A DNA stretch of 8,452 nt from Winogradskyella sp. GTDB lineage: Bacteria; Bacteroidota; Bacteroidia; Flavobacteriales; Flavobacteriaceae. Made by a program: the position numbers and the translations under genes. The notes under the pieces are model-generated. The model ran no database searches. It was not told where the DNA came from and saw nothing but the letters and a program-made list of their open reading frames with translations. Shown here in pieces: positions 1 to 6,790 of the stretch; position 1 is the first letter of the stretch; each line of letters opens with the position of its first letter. The stretch covers positions 1-8,452 of the forward strand of contig JASBSE010000215.1 of the NCBI GenBank assembly GCA_030149115.1. Reading direction: 5' to 3'.

Positions 1-1
1 T

Positions 2-148
2 TTACAAACGAATATTATGGCACATAATAGATGGACATATAAACCCGAAAGTGGAGGCGAATTTAAAAATGACTTTACTAATTTTTTCTTCAATAAAAAC
101 AATTTGCTCACTTTATCCTTAATTTTTCATTTAAAGAAAAGGCAATAA
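2..148 (+). CDS. Possible 3' end of a protein cut by the left edge
   Basis: An open frame of 48 codons enters from the left edge and ends at TAA 146-148. It reads as a polar stretch with several aromatic and Asn residues, followed by an alternating hydrophobic segment (LLTLSLIFHL) and a basic tail (KKRQ). Such an ending resembles the last beta strand of a Bacteroidota outer-membrane barrel, but the match rests on pattern alone and no family can be named. The other two plus-strand frames contain stops within this stretch (for example TAA 25-27 in frame 1). An open frame of this length can arise by chance in AT-rich DNA, so confidence is limited. No start is visible; if real, the gene begins left of the window. 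Confidence 0.4.
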   Translation, partial: LQTNIMAHNRWTYKPESGGEFKNDFTNFFFNKNNLLTLSLIFHLKKRQ

Positions 149-182
149 GCTTGTAAAGGCTACAAACTAAAATTCACAAATT

Positions 183-284
183 ATGAAAACAAAAATTATT
201 TAATTAACCCCTACTTTTAGTTTAATTGTAAGTGCTTCATCAGGAAGTCATCTAAGAGGGTTAGATGTCGTTACAAAAACCTAA
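183..284 (+). pseudogene. Possible relic of a small secreted-protein gene with an in-frame stop
   Basis: From ATG 183 the frame reads MKTKII, then TAA at 201-203, then continues in the same frame as LTPTFSLIVSASS and a short polar stretch to TAA 282-284. Ignoring the internal stop, the first 20 or so codons look like a signal peptide: a Lys-rich start, a hydrophobic core and small residues at the end. A single T-to-A change from TTA (Leu) would create the internal TAA. The ATG is preceded by an A-rich leader typical of Bacteroidota starts. The frame lacks a recognisable mature domain, so this is either the decayed 5' end of a lost gene or a chance resemblance. The hairpin at 320-350 downstream could be its former terminator. 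Confidence 0.28.
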
Positions 285-319
285 AGATAGTTAGTTTATA
301 TAATCATGATTTGTAAGAG

Positions 320-350
320 ACCCTTATCACATCAATCGATGGATAAGGGT
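320..350. terminator. Strong hairpin, possible terminator or structured RNA
   Basis: ACCCTTATC (320-328) is the exact reverse complement of GATAAGGGT (342-350). Inside it, CATC (330-333) pairs with GATG (338-341), leaving a single bulged A at 329 and a four-base loop AATC (334-337). That makes a 13-bp stem with one bulge. The plus-strand side is followed by TTATCGTAAA and not by a long T run, so it is a weak match to a classical intrinsic terminator. It could end transcription of the left-edge gene or the relic at 183-284. Confidence 0.45.
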
Positions 351-365
351 TTATCGTAAAACTAT

Positions 366-392
366 CACAATTTGCGAGAGGGGAAATTTGTG
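366..392. repeat. Imperfect inverted repeat
   Basis: CACAATTT (366-373) pairs with AAATTTGTG (384-392), giving 8 base pairs with one bulged base around a G-rich loop at 374-383. It lies 16 bp after the stronger 320-350 hairpin, and the plus-strand side is followed by TTTAAAAA. It might be part of the same terminator or structured region. The stem is AT-rich and could be coincidental. Confidence 0.25.
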
Positions 393-434
393 TTTAAAAA
401 GATTTACAAGATTAATCATTTATTAATTTAGTAG

Positions 435-450
435 AGGTTTTAATTAACCT
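435..450 (-). terminator. Weak inverted repeat after the antiporter stop
   Basis: AGGTT (435-439) and AACCT (446-450) are reverse complements around a six-base AT loop. On the minus strand this sits 23 bases after the antiporter stop codon. The stem is only 5 bp and no clear U tract follows (CTACTAAATTAAT), so it is at best a weak terminator. It is listed because no better candidate lies immediately downstream of that gene. Confidence 0.2.
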
Positions 451-472
451 AAAATCTCATCTTTTTAAGTTT

Positions 473-2302
473 CTAGAATGGCTTACCCAAATACACTAAC
501 TTACTCTTTGCATCAATTTCTTTTTCTACTTCATCGTCTAAAGAAGGAATAATGTGTATTTCACCTTTGCTTGTTTTAAGGAATAAAGGTATTTGGTCTT
601 TATTAGACTTTATGTTCTCTAAAATATTATGGTAAGAATCTAGATCTTTTACTACTACTTCATGAATTTCTGGATATTCTTCCGTTACTTCCATTAGATT
701 ATTAAAGTCATCGGATAATGTGAATACACCATTTTCTGGAGAAATAGAGCTATTCTCTAATTCAGCCTTAGAAGCTAATCTAAAAGACCCATTTTCGCCA
801 AACTGTGCTCCGAATTTTTCCACAGCGTATCGGTTAATATCTGCGTTTCCGGTTAATGCTAATAGGTATCCAATATCATTAAACTCTACATTATCTTTTA
901 AAGTCTCAGAGTAAATGTTCTCTGTATGTGCCTCTATACCCATTTTTTCGGCTTCACTAACGTTGTTTTGGTTACTGTCTACTAAAACCACATGACGTCC
1001 ATTATCTATAAGGTACTGTGCTACTAGGCGCGAAACTCTTGATGCTCCTATAATTAAAATACCTTCAGATTTAGATAAGAAAACTCCCGAAATTCTTGCA
1101 AATAAACGAGCTGTAGTTGCATTAAGTAATACTGTACCCAGCACAATCATAAACACTAAAGGAGTAATATATTCTGCTCCTTCAACGCCTCCTGCTCTAA
1201 GCTTACTTCCAAAAAGTGATGCTATACCTGCAGCAACAATACCACGTGGGCCTACCCAACTAATAAACATTTTTTCGTTAGTTCTAAGTGTTGAGCCATG
1301 TGCACTAATAAAAACAGCTATTGGCCTTATAACAAAAGCTACAGCTAAGAACAATGCTAAGGTTTCCCATCTGTATAATAGCATTAAATCTTGGTAATTA
1401 ATGTTTGCGGCTAAAAGAATGAAAAGGATTGAAATCAATAGCACGCTCAATGATTCCTTGAAGTATAGTAATTCTTTAATGTTGTCTAACTTGCTGTTTC
1501 CTATAACCATTCCCATCACTACAACCGCTAATAATCCCGACTCATGCGCAAATATCTCAGATTCAATAAATACCAAGAGAACTACAGATAAGGACACAAC
1601 ATTAAGAAGATAATGGGGAATGAATTTTTTATTAATCGCAAACACTAAAGCATGTGCAAACGTAAACCCAAATGTTGTTCCAAATAGAATAATTTTACCA
1701 AACTCAATTAATGCTGTTTTGGTAAATCCAACTTCTCCTTCAACCGAAATAAATTCAAAAACCAATACTGCAATTAATGCTCCTATTGGGTCAATGAGTA
1801 TTCCTTCCCATTTTAAAACAGTAGACACATCACGTTTTAAAGGAATATTTCTAAGGATTGGTGTTATAACCGTTGGACCCGTAACAATAATTAATCCCGA
1901 AAACAGAAAACATAAGTCCCAGCTAAGACCAAATAAATAATGTGCCAAAACCGCAGCACCAAAAAACGTAACTGCTGCACCTACTGTAATCAACTTGGTA
2001 ATGACAGGTCCAACATTTCGTATTTCACTTCGCTTAAGAGTTAATCCTCCTTCAAAAAGAATAATACTAATGGCTAAAGACACAAAATAGAATAAGCCTT
2101 CTCCAGGAAACAAACCTTTCTTATGTTCTTCATTCCAAATCGGTTCTATCCATTTTGTGCCATCAGCATTTATAAATTCGGCAGCAATTGGTCCTACCAA
2201 AAGACCTATGAGTATTAATGGTAAAATAGCCGGAATCTTAAATTTCCAAGCAAACCATTGTGCTAAAATTCCTAGTATAATTATACCTGCTAATTCAACC
2301 AT
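473..2302 (-). CDS. CPA1-type cation/proton antiporter with C-terminal RCK (TrkA-N) domain
   Basis: A 609-residue inner-membrane protein expected to exchange Na+ or K+ for H+ and so control internal pH and cation levels. Residues 1 to about 410 contain around 12-13 hydrophobic segments typical of the Na_H_Exchanger fold. The core carries TGPTVITP (Gly142 where many NhaP proteins have the Asp of TDP) and EGILIDPIGA with Asp171, the likely ion/proton-binding carboxylate. From about residue 415 a Rossmann-like domain begins (ILIIGASRVS, beta strand ending in VDSN), matching a TrkA-N/RCK regulatory domain. Its glycine motif is degenerate (G419-A-S-R-V-S instead of GxGxxG), as I recall for this antiporter subgroup. 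ATG 2302-2300 is the natural start, directly followed by the first membrane segment. The gene is divergent from the MBL hydrolase. Family is secure; the transported cation cannot be told from sequence. Confidence 0.92.
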   Translation of the reverse strand: MVELAGIIILGILAQWFAWKFKIPAILPLILIGLLVGPIAAEFINADGTKWIEPIWNEEHKKGLFPGEGLFYFVSLAISIILFEGGLTLKRSEIRNVGPVITKLITVGAAVTFFGAAVLAHYLFGLSWDLCFLFSGLIIVTGPTVITPILRNIPLKRDVSTVLKWEGILIDPIGALIAVLVFEFISVEGEVGFTKTALIEFGKIILFGTTFGFTFAHALVFAINKKFIPHYLLNVVSLSVVLLVFIESEIFAHESGLLAVVVMGMVIGNSKLDNIKELLYFKESLSVLLISILFILLAANINYQDLMLLYRWETLALFLAVAFVIRPIAVFISAHGSTLRTNEKMFISWVGPRGIVAAGIASLFGSKLRAGGVEGAEYITPLVFMIVLGTVLLNATTARLFARISGVFLSKSEGILIIGASRVSRLVAQYLIDNGRHVVLVDSNQNNVSEAEKMGIEAHTENIYSETLKDNVEFNDIGYLLALTGNADINRYAVEKFGAQFGENGSFRLASKAELENSSISPENGVFTLSDDFNNLMEVTEEYPEIHEVVVKDLDSYHNILENIKSNKDQIPLFLKTSKGEIHIIPSLDDEVEKEIDAKSKLVYLGKPF

Positions 2303-2415
2303 AACCTTGTTTTTTAAATCATCTCGAAAATAGCCTTTTTTTTATAATCGTAAAAATCCTAATAATTTCAAAAGGTTATTATGTTTTACAAGCTAATTTG
2401 GTAAATTGCGTAATT
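2303..2415. promoter_or_regulatory. Divergent intergenic region, promoters for antiporter and MBL operon
   Basis: These 113 bp separate two divergent start codons, so both promoters probably lie here. For the antiporter (minus strand), a TTG at 2371-2369 is followed after 16 bp by TACGATTA (2352-2345), a partial match to the Bacteroidota TTG/TAnnTTTG promoter with a leader of about 40 bases. For the plus strand, TAATTTG at 2394-2400 resembles a shortened -7 element, but I find no good -33 partner and the leader would be only about 10 bases. A run of T residues at about 2333-2341 adds flexible AT-rich DNA. The exact elements are uncertain. Confidence 0.35.
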
Positions 2416-3276
2416 ATGAAATTATATCCTATAAACGCTGGTAACTTTAAGCTTGATGGTGGTGCTATGTTTGGTGTAGTGCCTAAATCACTGTGGCAAC
2501 GCACTAATCCTGCCGATAGTAACAATATGATAGATATTGCGGCACGTTGTTTGTTGATTGAAGAAGGTGATCGATTAATATTGATTGATACTGGAATGGG
2601 AAACAAACAAAACGACAAGTTTTACGGCTACTATTATCTTTGGGGAGATGACTCTATCGACAAATCTCTTGCCCAATATGGTTTTCATAGAGATGATATT
2701 ACTGATGTATTTATGACACATCTGCATTTTGATCACTGTGGAGGTAGTATTCAATGGAACAAAGACCGAACAGGTTTGGAGCCTGCTTTTAAAAATGCAC
2801 ATTTTTGGAGCAATGCCGACCATTGGAAATGGGCAACCGAACCTAACAGAAGAGAAAAAGCTTCTTTTCTCAAAGAAAATATATTGCCAATGGAAGAATG
2901 TGGTCAATTAAAATTTACCAACCTTCCAAATGATAAAATTTTAAAAAGTTCTGATTTAGGTTTTGATATTTTCTTTGCAGATGGACACACAGATAAACAA
3001 ATGATTCCTATGATTAACTTTGAAGGGAAAACCATTTGCTTTATGGCAGATTTATTACCAACGGCAGGTCATTTACCATTACCGTTTGTAATGGGCTACG
3101 ATACCAGACCATTACTAACCTTAGACGAAAAAGAACATTTTTTAAATATGGCAGCAGACGAGAATTTTTATTTATTCTTAGAACATGATGCTCATAATGA
3201 AATTATAACAGTAAAACACACCGAAAAAGGTGTTAGACTTAACGAAAATTATACTTGTAAAGAAATATTTAATTAA
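2416..3276 (+). CDS. MBL-fold metallo-hydrolase (lactonase-like)
   Basis: A 286-residue, probably cytoplasmic metallo-beta-lactamase-fold hydrolase with no signal peptide. The dinuclear zinc signature is H102-x-H104-x-D106-H107 (THLHFDHCGG). Other likely metal ligands are H191 (ADGHTDKQ), bridging D212 (FMADLLP) and H257 (LEHDAH; H260 is a nearby alternative). This ligand set and the overall length resemble the AHL-lactonase/YtnP-like branch of the superfamily, so the substrate may be a lactone or another ester, but substrate cannot be read from sequence. I chose ATG 2416 because the open frame upstream offers only a TTG at 2398, and MKLYPINAG is a sensible family-like start. The stop is 16 bp before the S8 lipoprotein gene, suggesting one transcript. 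It could equally hydrolyse an unrelated metabolite; the family is secure. Confidence 0.9.
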   Translation: MKLYPINAGNFKLDGGAMFGVVPKSLWQRTNPADSNNMIDIAARCLLIEEGDRLILIDTGMGNKQNDKFYGYYYLWGDDSIDKSLAQYGFHRDDITDVFMTHLHFDHCGGSIQWNKDRTGLEPAFKNAHFWSNADHWKWATEPNRREKASFLKENILPMEECGQLKFTNLPNDKILKSSDLGFDIFFADGHTDKQMIPMINFEGKTICFMADLLPTAGHLPLPFVMGYDTRPLLTLDEKEHFLNMAADENFYLFLEHDAHNEIITVKHTEKGVRLNENYTCKEIFN

Positions 3277-3292
3277 AACTAAACATCAACAA

Positions 3293-4900
3293 ATGAAATT
3301 TAACATTAGACCATTAGCGTACCTATTTGTTTCTTCAGCACTATTTATGGGTTGTGGTGGTACAGCAGATATTATTTCTACTCCAATAGAAAATATTGAT
3401 ACTTCTCCATTAAAAGTTACAGAATTAACAAAGGCAGAGAAAGAAAATTGGGGCCATTTAGATTTGGCAAAAGACACTATTCCTGGTATGGCTGTAGATA
3501 GAGCCTATGAGGAAATCATAAAAGGAAAAAAGGGTAAAAAAGTTATCGTTGCCGTAATCGATTCTGGAATAGACATAGACCATGAAGATTTAGACGATGT
3601 TATCTGGACGAACAAAGACGAAATACCAAACAACGGAATAGATGATGATAAAAACGGTTATGTTGATGATATTCATGGTTGGAACTTCTTAGGAGATGCT
3701 TACGACGAGCAATTAGAATACGTACGAATGATTGCTGCAAAAGATACATCTAATCCAAGATATGACGAAGCTGTAGCATTACAAGCCTCTGAGTATGAAT
3801 TATGGACTGGTCGTAAAACCCAATACGATCAAATCTACCAACAAGTTGTTTCTGCTGATGAAACTTTAGCTAAAGCAACAGGTAAAAAAGATTATACCAA
3901 AGAAGATGTTAATGCAATAACGTCTGAAGATGCTGATGTACAACAAGCTAAAGGTATTGCACAATACATGTACAGCAACGGTATAGATTCTATGGCTGAC
4001 GCTAAAAAAGAAATCAAAGAGGCTTTAGAATCTATTAATGAGCGTTTAAACTATAACTTAAATATTAACTTCTCTGGTAGAACTACTAAAGATGATATCA
4101 ACGATTTATCTGATGTTGGTTACGGAAATGGTAACGTAAAACATGTTAAAAAGTCTGAATCCCATGGTACACATGTTGCTGGTATAATTGCTGCAGAACG
4201 TAACAATGGTTTAGGCGCAAACGGTGTAGCAAATAATGTTGAGATTATGGCAATTCGTGTTGTACCTAACGGAGATGAGTACGATAAGGATGTTGCTTTA
4301 TCTATTCGTTACGCTGTAGATAATGGAGCAAAGGTTATTAACGGTAGTTTTGGTAAGTCATTTTCTCCTCATAGCGAATGGGTAAGAGACGCTATTAAAT
4401 ATGCAGCAGATAAGGATGTTGTTTTTGTTCATGCAGCAGGAAATGACAGTAATAATATTGATGAAGAACCTAACTTCCCTGATGATAATGTGGACTTCGT
4501 TGAAGTATCTGATAATTACATTAGAGTTGGTTCATTAACCCAAAACTATGGCTCTAAAATGGTATCTGGTTTTTCTAACTACGGAAAGAAAAACGTAGAT
4601 GTATTTGCACCTGGTTCTTCAATTTACTCAACAACTCCAGAAAACGAATACGATTTTAAAGGTGGTACATCTATGGCAGCACCTGGTGTTGCTGGTATTG
4701 CAGCGTTAATTCGTTCTCAATATCCAAACTTAACAGCAGCTCAGGTAAAACAAGTAATTTTAGAATCTGGTTTACCATTAACAACTAAGGTTGTTGTTGG
4801 AGGTGACGCTTCAAACGTAAAGCCATTTGCTGATTTATCTAAATCCGGAAAAATTGCTAATGCATTCAATGCATTAATTATGGCTTCTAAAATAAAATAA
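3293..4900 (+). CDS. S8 (subtilisin-like) serine protease lipoprotein
   Basis: A 535-residue predicted lipoprotein endopeptidase of the cell envelope. Residues 1-21 form a lipoprotein signal ending ALFMGC with Cys21 as the lipidation site. The catalytic triad is Asp90 (AVIDSGID), His291 (SHGTHVAG) and Ser460 (GGTSMAAPG), with oxyanion Asn384 (HAAGND). Asp90 and His291 are about 200 residues apart, against about 32 in subtilisin. The extra sequence includes an acidic loop D117-x-D119-x-N121-G resembling a calcium site, then a charged, mainly helical stretch at about 136-270. No I9-type propeptide or C-terminal type IX secretion tail is visible. The Cys is not followed by an acidic surface-export signal, so periplasmic orientation is more likely. 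ATG 3293 is chosen over an upstream TTG at 3230, which lies inside the MBL gene and would spoil the lipoprotein signal. It follows the MBL gene by 16 bp and is followed by a strong terminator. Confidence 0.93.
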   Translation: MKFNIRPLAYLFVSSALFMGCGGTADIISTPIENIDTSPLKVTELTKAEKENWGHLDLAKDTIPGMAVDRAYEEIIKGKKGKKVIVAVIDSGIDIDHEDLDDVIWTNKDEIPNNGIDDDKNGYVDDIHGWNFLGDAYDEQLEYVRMIAAKDTSNPRYDEAVALQASEYELWTGRKTQYDQIYQQVVSADETLAKATGKKDYTKEDVNAITSEDADVQQAKGIAQYMYSNGIDSMADAKKEIKEALESINERLNYNLNINFSGRTTKDDINDLSDVGYGNGNVKHVKKSESHGTHVAGIIAAERNNGLGANGVANNVEIMAIRVVPNGDEYDKDVALSIRYAVDNGAKVINGSFGKSFSPHSEWVRDAIKYAADKDVVFVHAAGNDSNNIDEEPNFPDDNVDFVEVSDNYIRVGSLTQNYGSKMVSGFSNYGKKNVDVFAPGSSIYSTTPENEYDFKGGTSMAAPGVAGIAALIRSQYPNLTAAQVKQVILESGLPLTTKVVVGGDASNVKPFADLSKSGKIANAFNALIMASKIK

Positions 4901-4920
4901 ACCCTTTTGGGGAATTCTAT

Positions 4921-4967
4921 AAGGTAACTATTCCAAATATGACGGAATAGTTACCTTTTAATTTTAA
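4921..4967 (+). terminator. Strong intrinsic terminator after the S8 gene
   Basis: AAGGTAACTATTCC (4921-4934) is the exact reverse complement of GGAATAGTTACCTT (4944-4957), a perfect 14-bp stem with a nine-base loop. It is followed on the plus strand by TTAATTTTAAA, giving a U-rich tail. It starts 20 bp after the S8 stop codon, and its tail ends about 11 bp before the M1 start codon. It should end most transcripts from the MBL-S8 unit. The stem is also symmetric enough to work on the minus strand, but no gene there needs it. Confidence 0.85.
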
Positions 4968-4978
4968 ATCATTTTGAT

Positions 4979-6787
4979 ATGAAAAAATTGCTTTTTAACC
5001 TAACGCTTTTTGCCTTAGCTTTTTCATGTGGTGCAACTGAAAACCCTATTAAAAACTCATCGAAAAAGAGAGAAAACACATCTTCTTATGGGTATTGGCA
5101 GCAGCATGTTAATTACACTATGGAAATTGATATGGATGTCAATTCCTATCAGTATAAAGGAACGCAAAAACTAGTATATACCAATAACTCACCAGATGTG
5201 CTTAATCGTGTTTACTATCATTTATACTTTAATGCATTTCAACCTGGTAGTGAAATGGATGTACGCTCTAGGACTATTGCAGACGCGGATCCCAGAGTTG
5301 GAGATCGTATAAGTAAGCTTCAACCAGATGAAATTGGATACATAAAAGTTAATTCCTTAAAACAAAATGGAGAAGTAATCTCTCACGAAACAGTAGGAAC
5401 GGTACTTGAAGTAAAATTAAACCAACCTATTCAACCAGGTGAAAGTGTAACTTTTGATATGGATTTTGACGCTCAAGTTCCTCTTCAAATTCGTCGTGCA
5501 GGCAGAAATAACAAAGAAGGTGTAGCGCTATCCATGACGCAATGGTATCCTAAGTTGGCAGAATATGATGATGAAGGTTGGCATGCAGATCCTTACATTG
5601 CTAGAGAGTTTCATGGTGTTTGGGGCGATTTTGATGTAAAACTTACTATTGATAAAGATTATGTAGTTGGTGGTACAGGTTATATTCAAAGTGAAACCAA
5701 AGCTAAAAAAGGTAAAAAAACAATTCATTTTAAAGCTCCTAATGTTCATGATTTTACTTGGGCCGCAGATCCAAATTTTATTCATGATACATTTGAAATG
5801 CCAAATGGACCAACATTACATTTTTATTATAAAAAAGATTTAGAACCTCAGTACATAGAAAACTGGAAAAAGCTTCAGCCAGATACAGCTAAGCTTATGA
5901 CCTATTTTAGTGATGCTGTTGGTAAGTATCCATATGACCAATATTCTGTAATCCAAGGAGGTGATGGAGGCATGGAGTATGCTATGTGTACACTAATTAC
6001 AGGACAACGCAGCTACGGAAGTTTATTAGGTGTAACAGCTCACGAAATGGCTCATACATGGTTTCAATTTTTATTGGCAACTAACGAAGCTAAGCACGAG
6101 TGGATGGACGAAGGTTTTACCACATACATTTCTACTTTAGCAGAAAACGAACTTAGTAGTAATAAAAGTGATAATCCTTTATCATATACATACAGAGGTT
6201 ATATTGGTTTGGCAAATTCTGGTTACGAACAGCCTCTGACCACCCAAGCAGATCGTTATAAATATAATCAAGTATATGGTGCAGCAGCCTATAATAAAGG
6301 TGGTGTATTTATTGCACAATTAGGATACGTTATAGGACAAGAAAATTTAAACAAAACCATTAAAAAATACTTCGAAGACTTTTCGTTTAAGCACCCTAAA
6401 CCAATGGATTTTATCCGAACAGCTGAACGCGTTACAGATTTTGAATTGGACTGGTATCTTATAGATTTTGGGCAAACTACAAATACTATTGATTATGGTG
6501 TGAAGTCTGTTGAAGGCAATGCAATAACTCTAGAGCGTATCGGTTTAATGCCTATGCCAATAGATCTTTCTGTAACATACACTGATGGAACTACTGAAGA
6601 ATTTTACATTCCGTTACAAATGATGCGTGGCGAAAAACCAACCTCAGCAACAATTATAGGCGATTGGGCTTGGGCAATGCCAACGTATACATTTAACGCT
6701 AAGAAAACAGTTAAATCTGTTGAGATAGATGCTTCAAAACTAATGGCAGATGTTAAGCGTGAAAATAATACGTTTACAGTAGAATAA
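4979..6787 (+). CDS. M1-family zinc metallopeptidase lipoprotein
   Basis: A 602-residue predicted lipoprotein of the gluzincin M1 family, probably an aminopeptidase acting on peptides in the periplasm. Residues 1-17 form a lipoprotein signal (LFALAFSC) with Cys17 as the lipidation site. An N-terminal beta domain (about 40-240) precedes the catalytic domain. Zinc ligands are His355, His359 and Glu378, with Glu356 as catalytic base, in an exact HExxH-x18-E arrangement. The exopeptidase motif reads GGMEYAM (Glu333) where classical M1 enzymes have GxMEN. Tyr438 in AAYNKGG matches the transition-state Tyr of the family. The chain ends with a beta-rich region and lacks the long helical C-terminal domain of PepN, giving a compact M1 protein. 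ATG 4979 gives the signal peptide directly. It begins just after the terminator of the S8 gene and ends 3 nt before the zinc-ribbon gene, so the latter is co-transcribed. Confidence 0.93.
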   Translation: MKKLLFNLTLFALAFSCGATENPIKNSSKKRENTSSYGYWQQHVNYTMEIDMDVNSYQYKGTQKLVYTNNSPDVLNRVYYHLYFNAFQPGSEMDVRSRTIADADPRVGDRISKLQPDEIGYIKVNSLKQNGEVISHETVGTVLEVKLNQPIQPGESVTFDMDFDAQVPLQIRRAGRNNKEGVALSMTQWYPKLAEYDDEGWHADPYIAREFHGVWGDFDVKLTIDKDYVVGGTGYIQSETKAKKGKKTIHFKAPNVHDFTWAADPNFIHDTFEMPNGPTLHFYYKKDLEPQYIENWKKLQPDTAKLMTYFSDAVGKYPYDQYSVIQGGDGGMEYAMCTLITGQRSYGSLLGVTAHEMAHTWFQFLLATNEAKHEWMDEGFTTYISTLAENELSSNKSDNPLSYTYRGYIGLANSGYEQPLTTQADRYKYNQVYGAAAYNKGGVFIAQLGYVIGQENLNKTIKKYFEDFSFKHPKPMDFIRTAERVTDFELDWYLIDFGQTTNTIDYGVKSVEGNAITLERIGLMPMPIDLSVTYTDGTTEEFYIPLQMMRGEKPTSATIIGDWAWAMPTYTFNAKKTVKSVEIDASKLMADVKRENNTFTVE

Positions 6788-6790
6788 CAT

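Larger units (their letters stand above)
149..472. other. Left intergenic region, about 320 bp, no intact gene
   Basis: This stretch separates the possible left-edge gene end from the stop codon of the minus-strand antiporter. I see no intact reading frame of useful length on either strand. It holds a possible broken small secreted-protein gene (183-284), a strong hairpin (320-350), a bulged inverted repeat (366-392) and a small inverted repeat just after the antiporter stop (435-450). The word TTTAATTAACC occurs near both ends, at about 199-209 and 439-449. Confidence 0.6.

Noticed and set aside
1401..1940. Plus-strand open frames opposite the antiporter
   Set aside because: They lie wholly inside a well-supported minus-strand membrane protein and encode no recognisable domain.
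2398..2415. Upstream TTG start for the MBL hydrolase, adding six residues
   Set aside because: ATG at 2416 gives a family-like N-terminus (MKLYPINAG), and the TTG lies in the likely promoter region.
2575..2907. Minus-strand open frame opposite the MBL gene
   Set aside because: It is antisense to a gene with a complete metal-ligand set and shows no protein-like motifs.
3230..3292. Upstream TTG start for the S8 protease overlapping the MBL gene
   Set aside because: It adds a 21-residue basic extension before a clear lipoprotein signal; ATG 3293 starts the signal properly.
4902..4934. Small CCC-TTTT-GGG hairpin and an alternative GGAAT/ATTCC pairing before the S8 terminator
   Set aside because: Stems of 3-5 bp cannot compete with the perfect 14-bp terminator stem, so an antiterminator switch is not supported.
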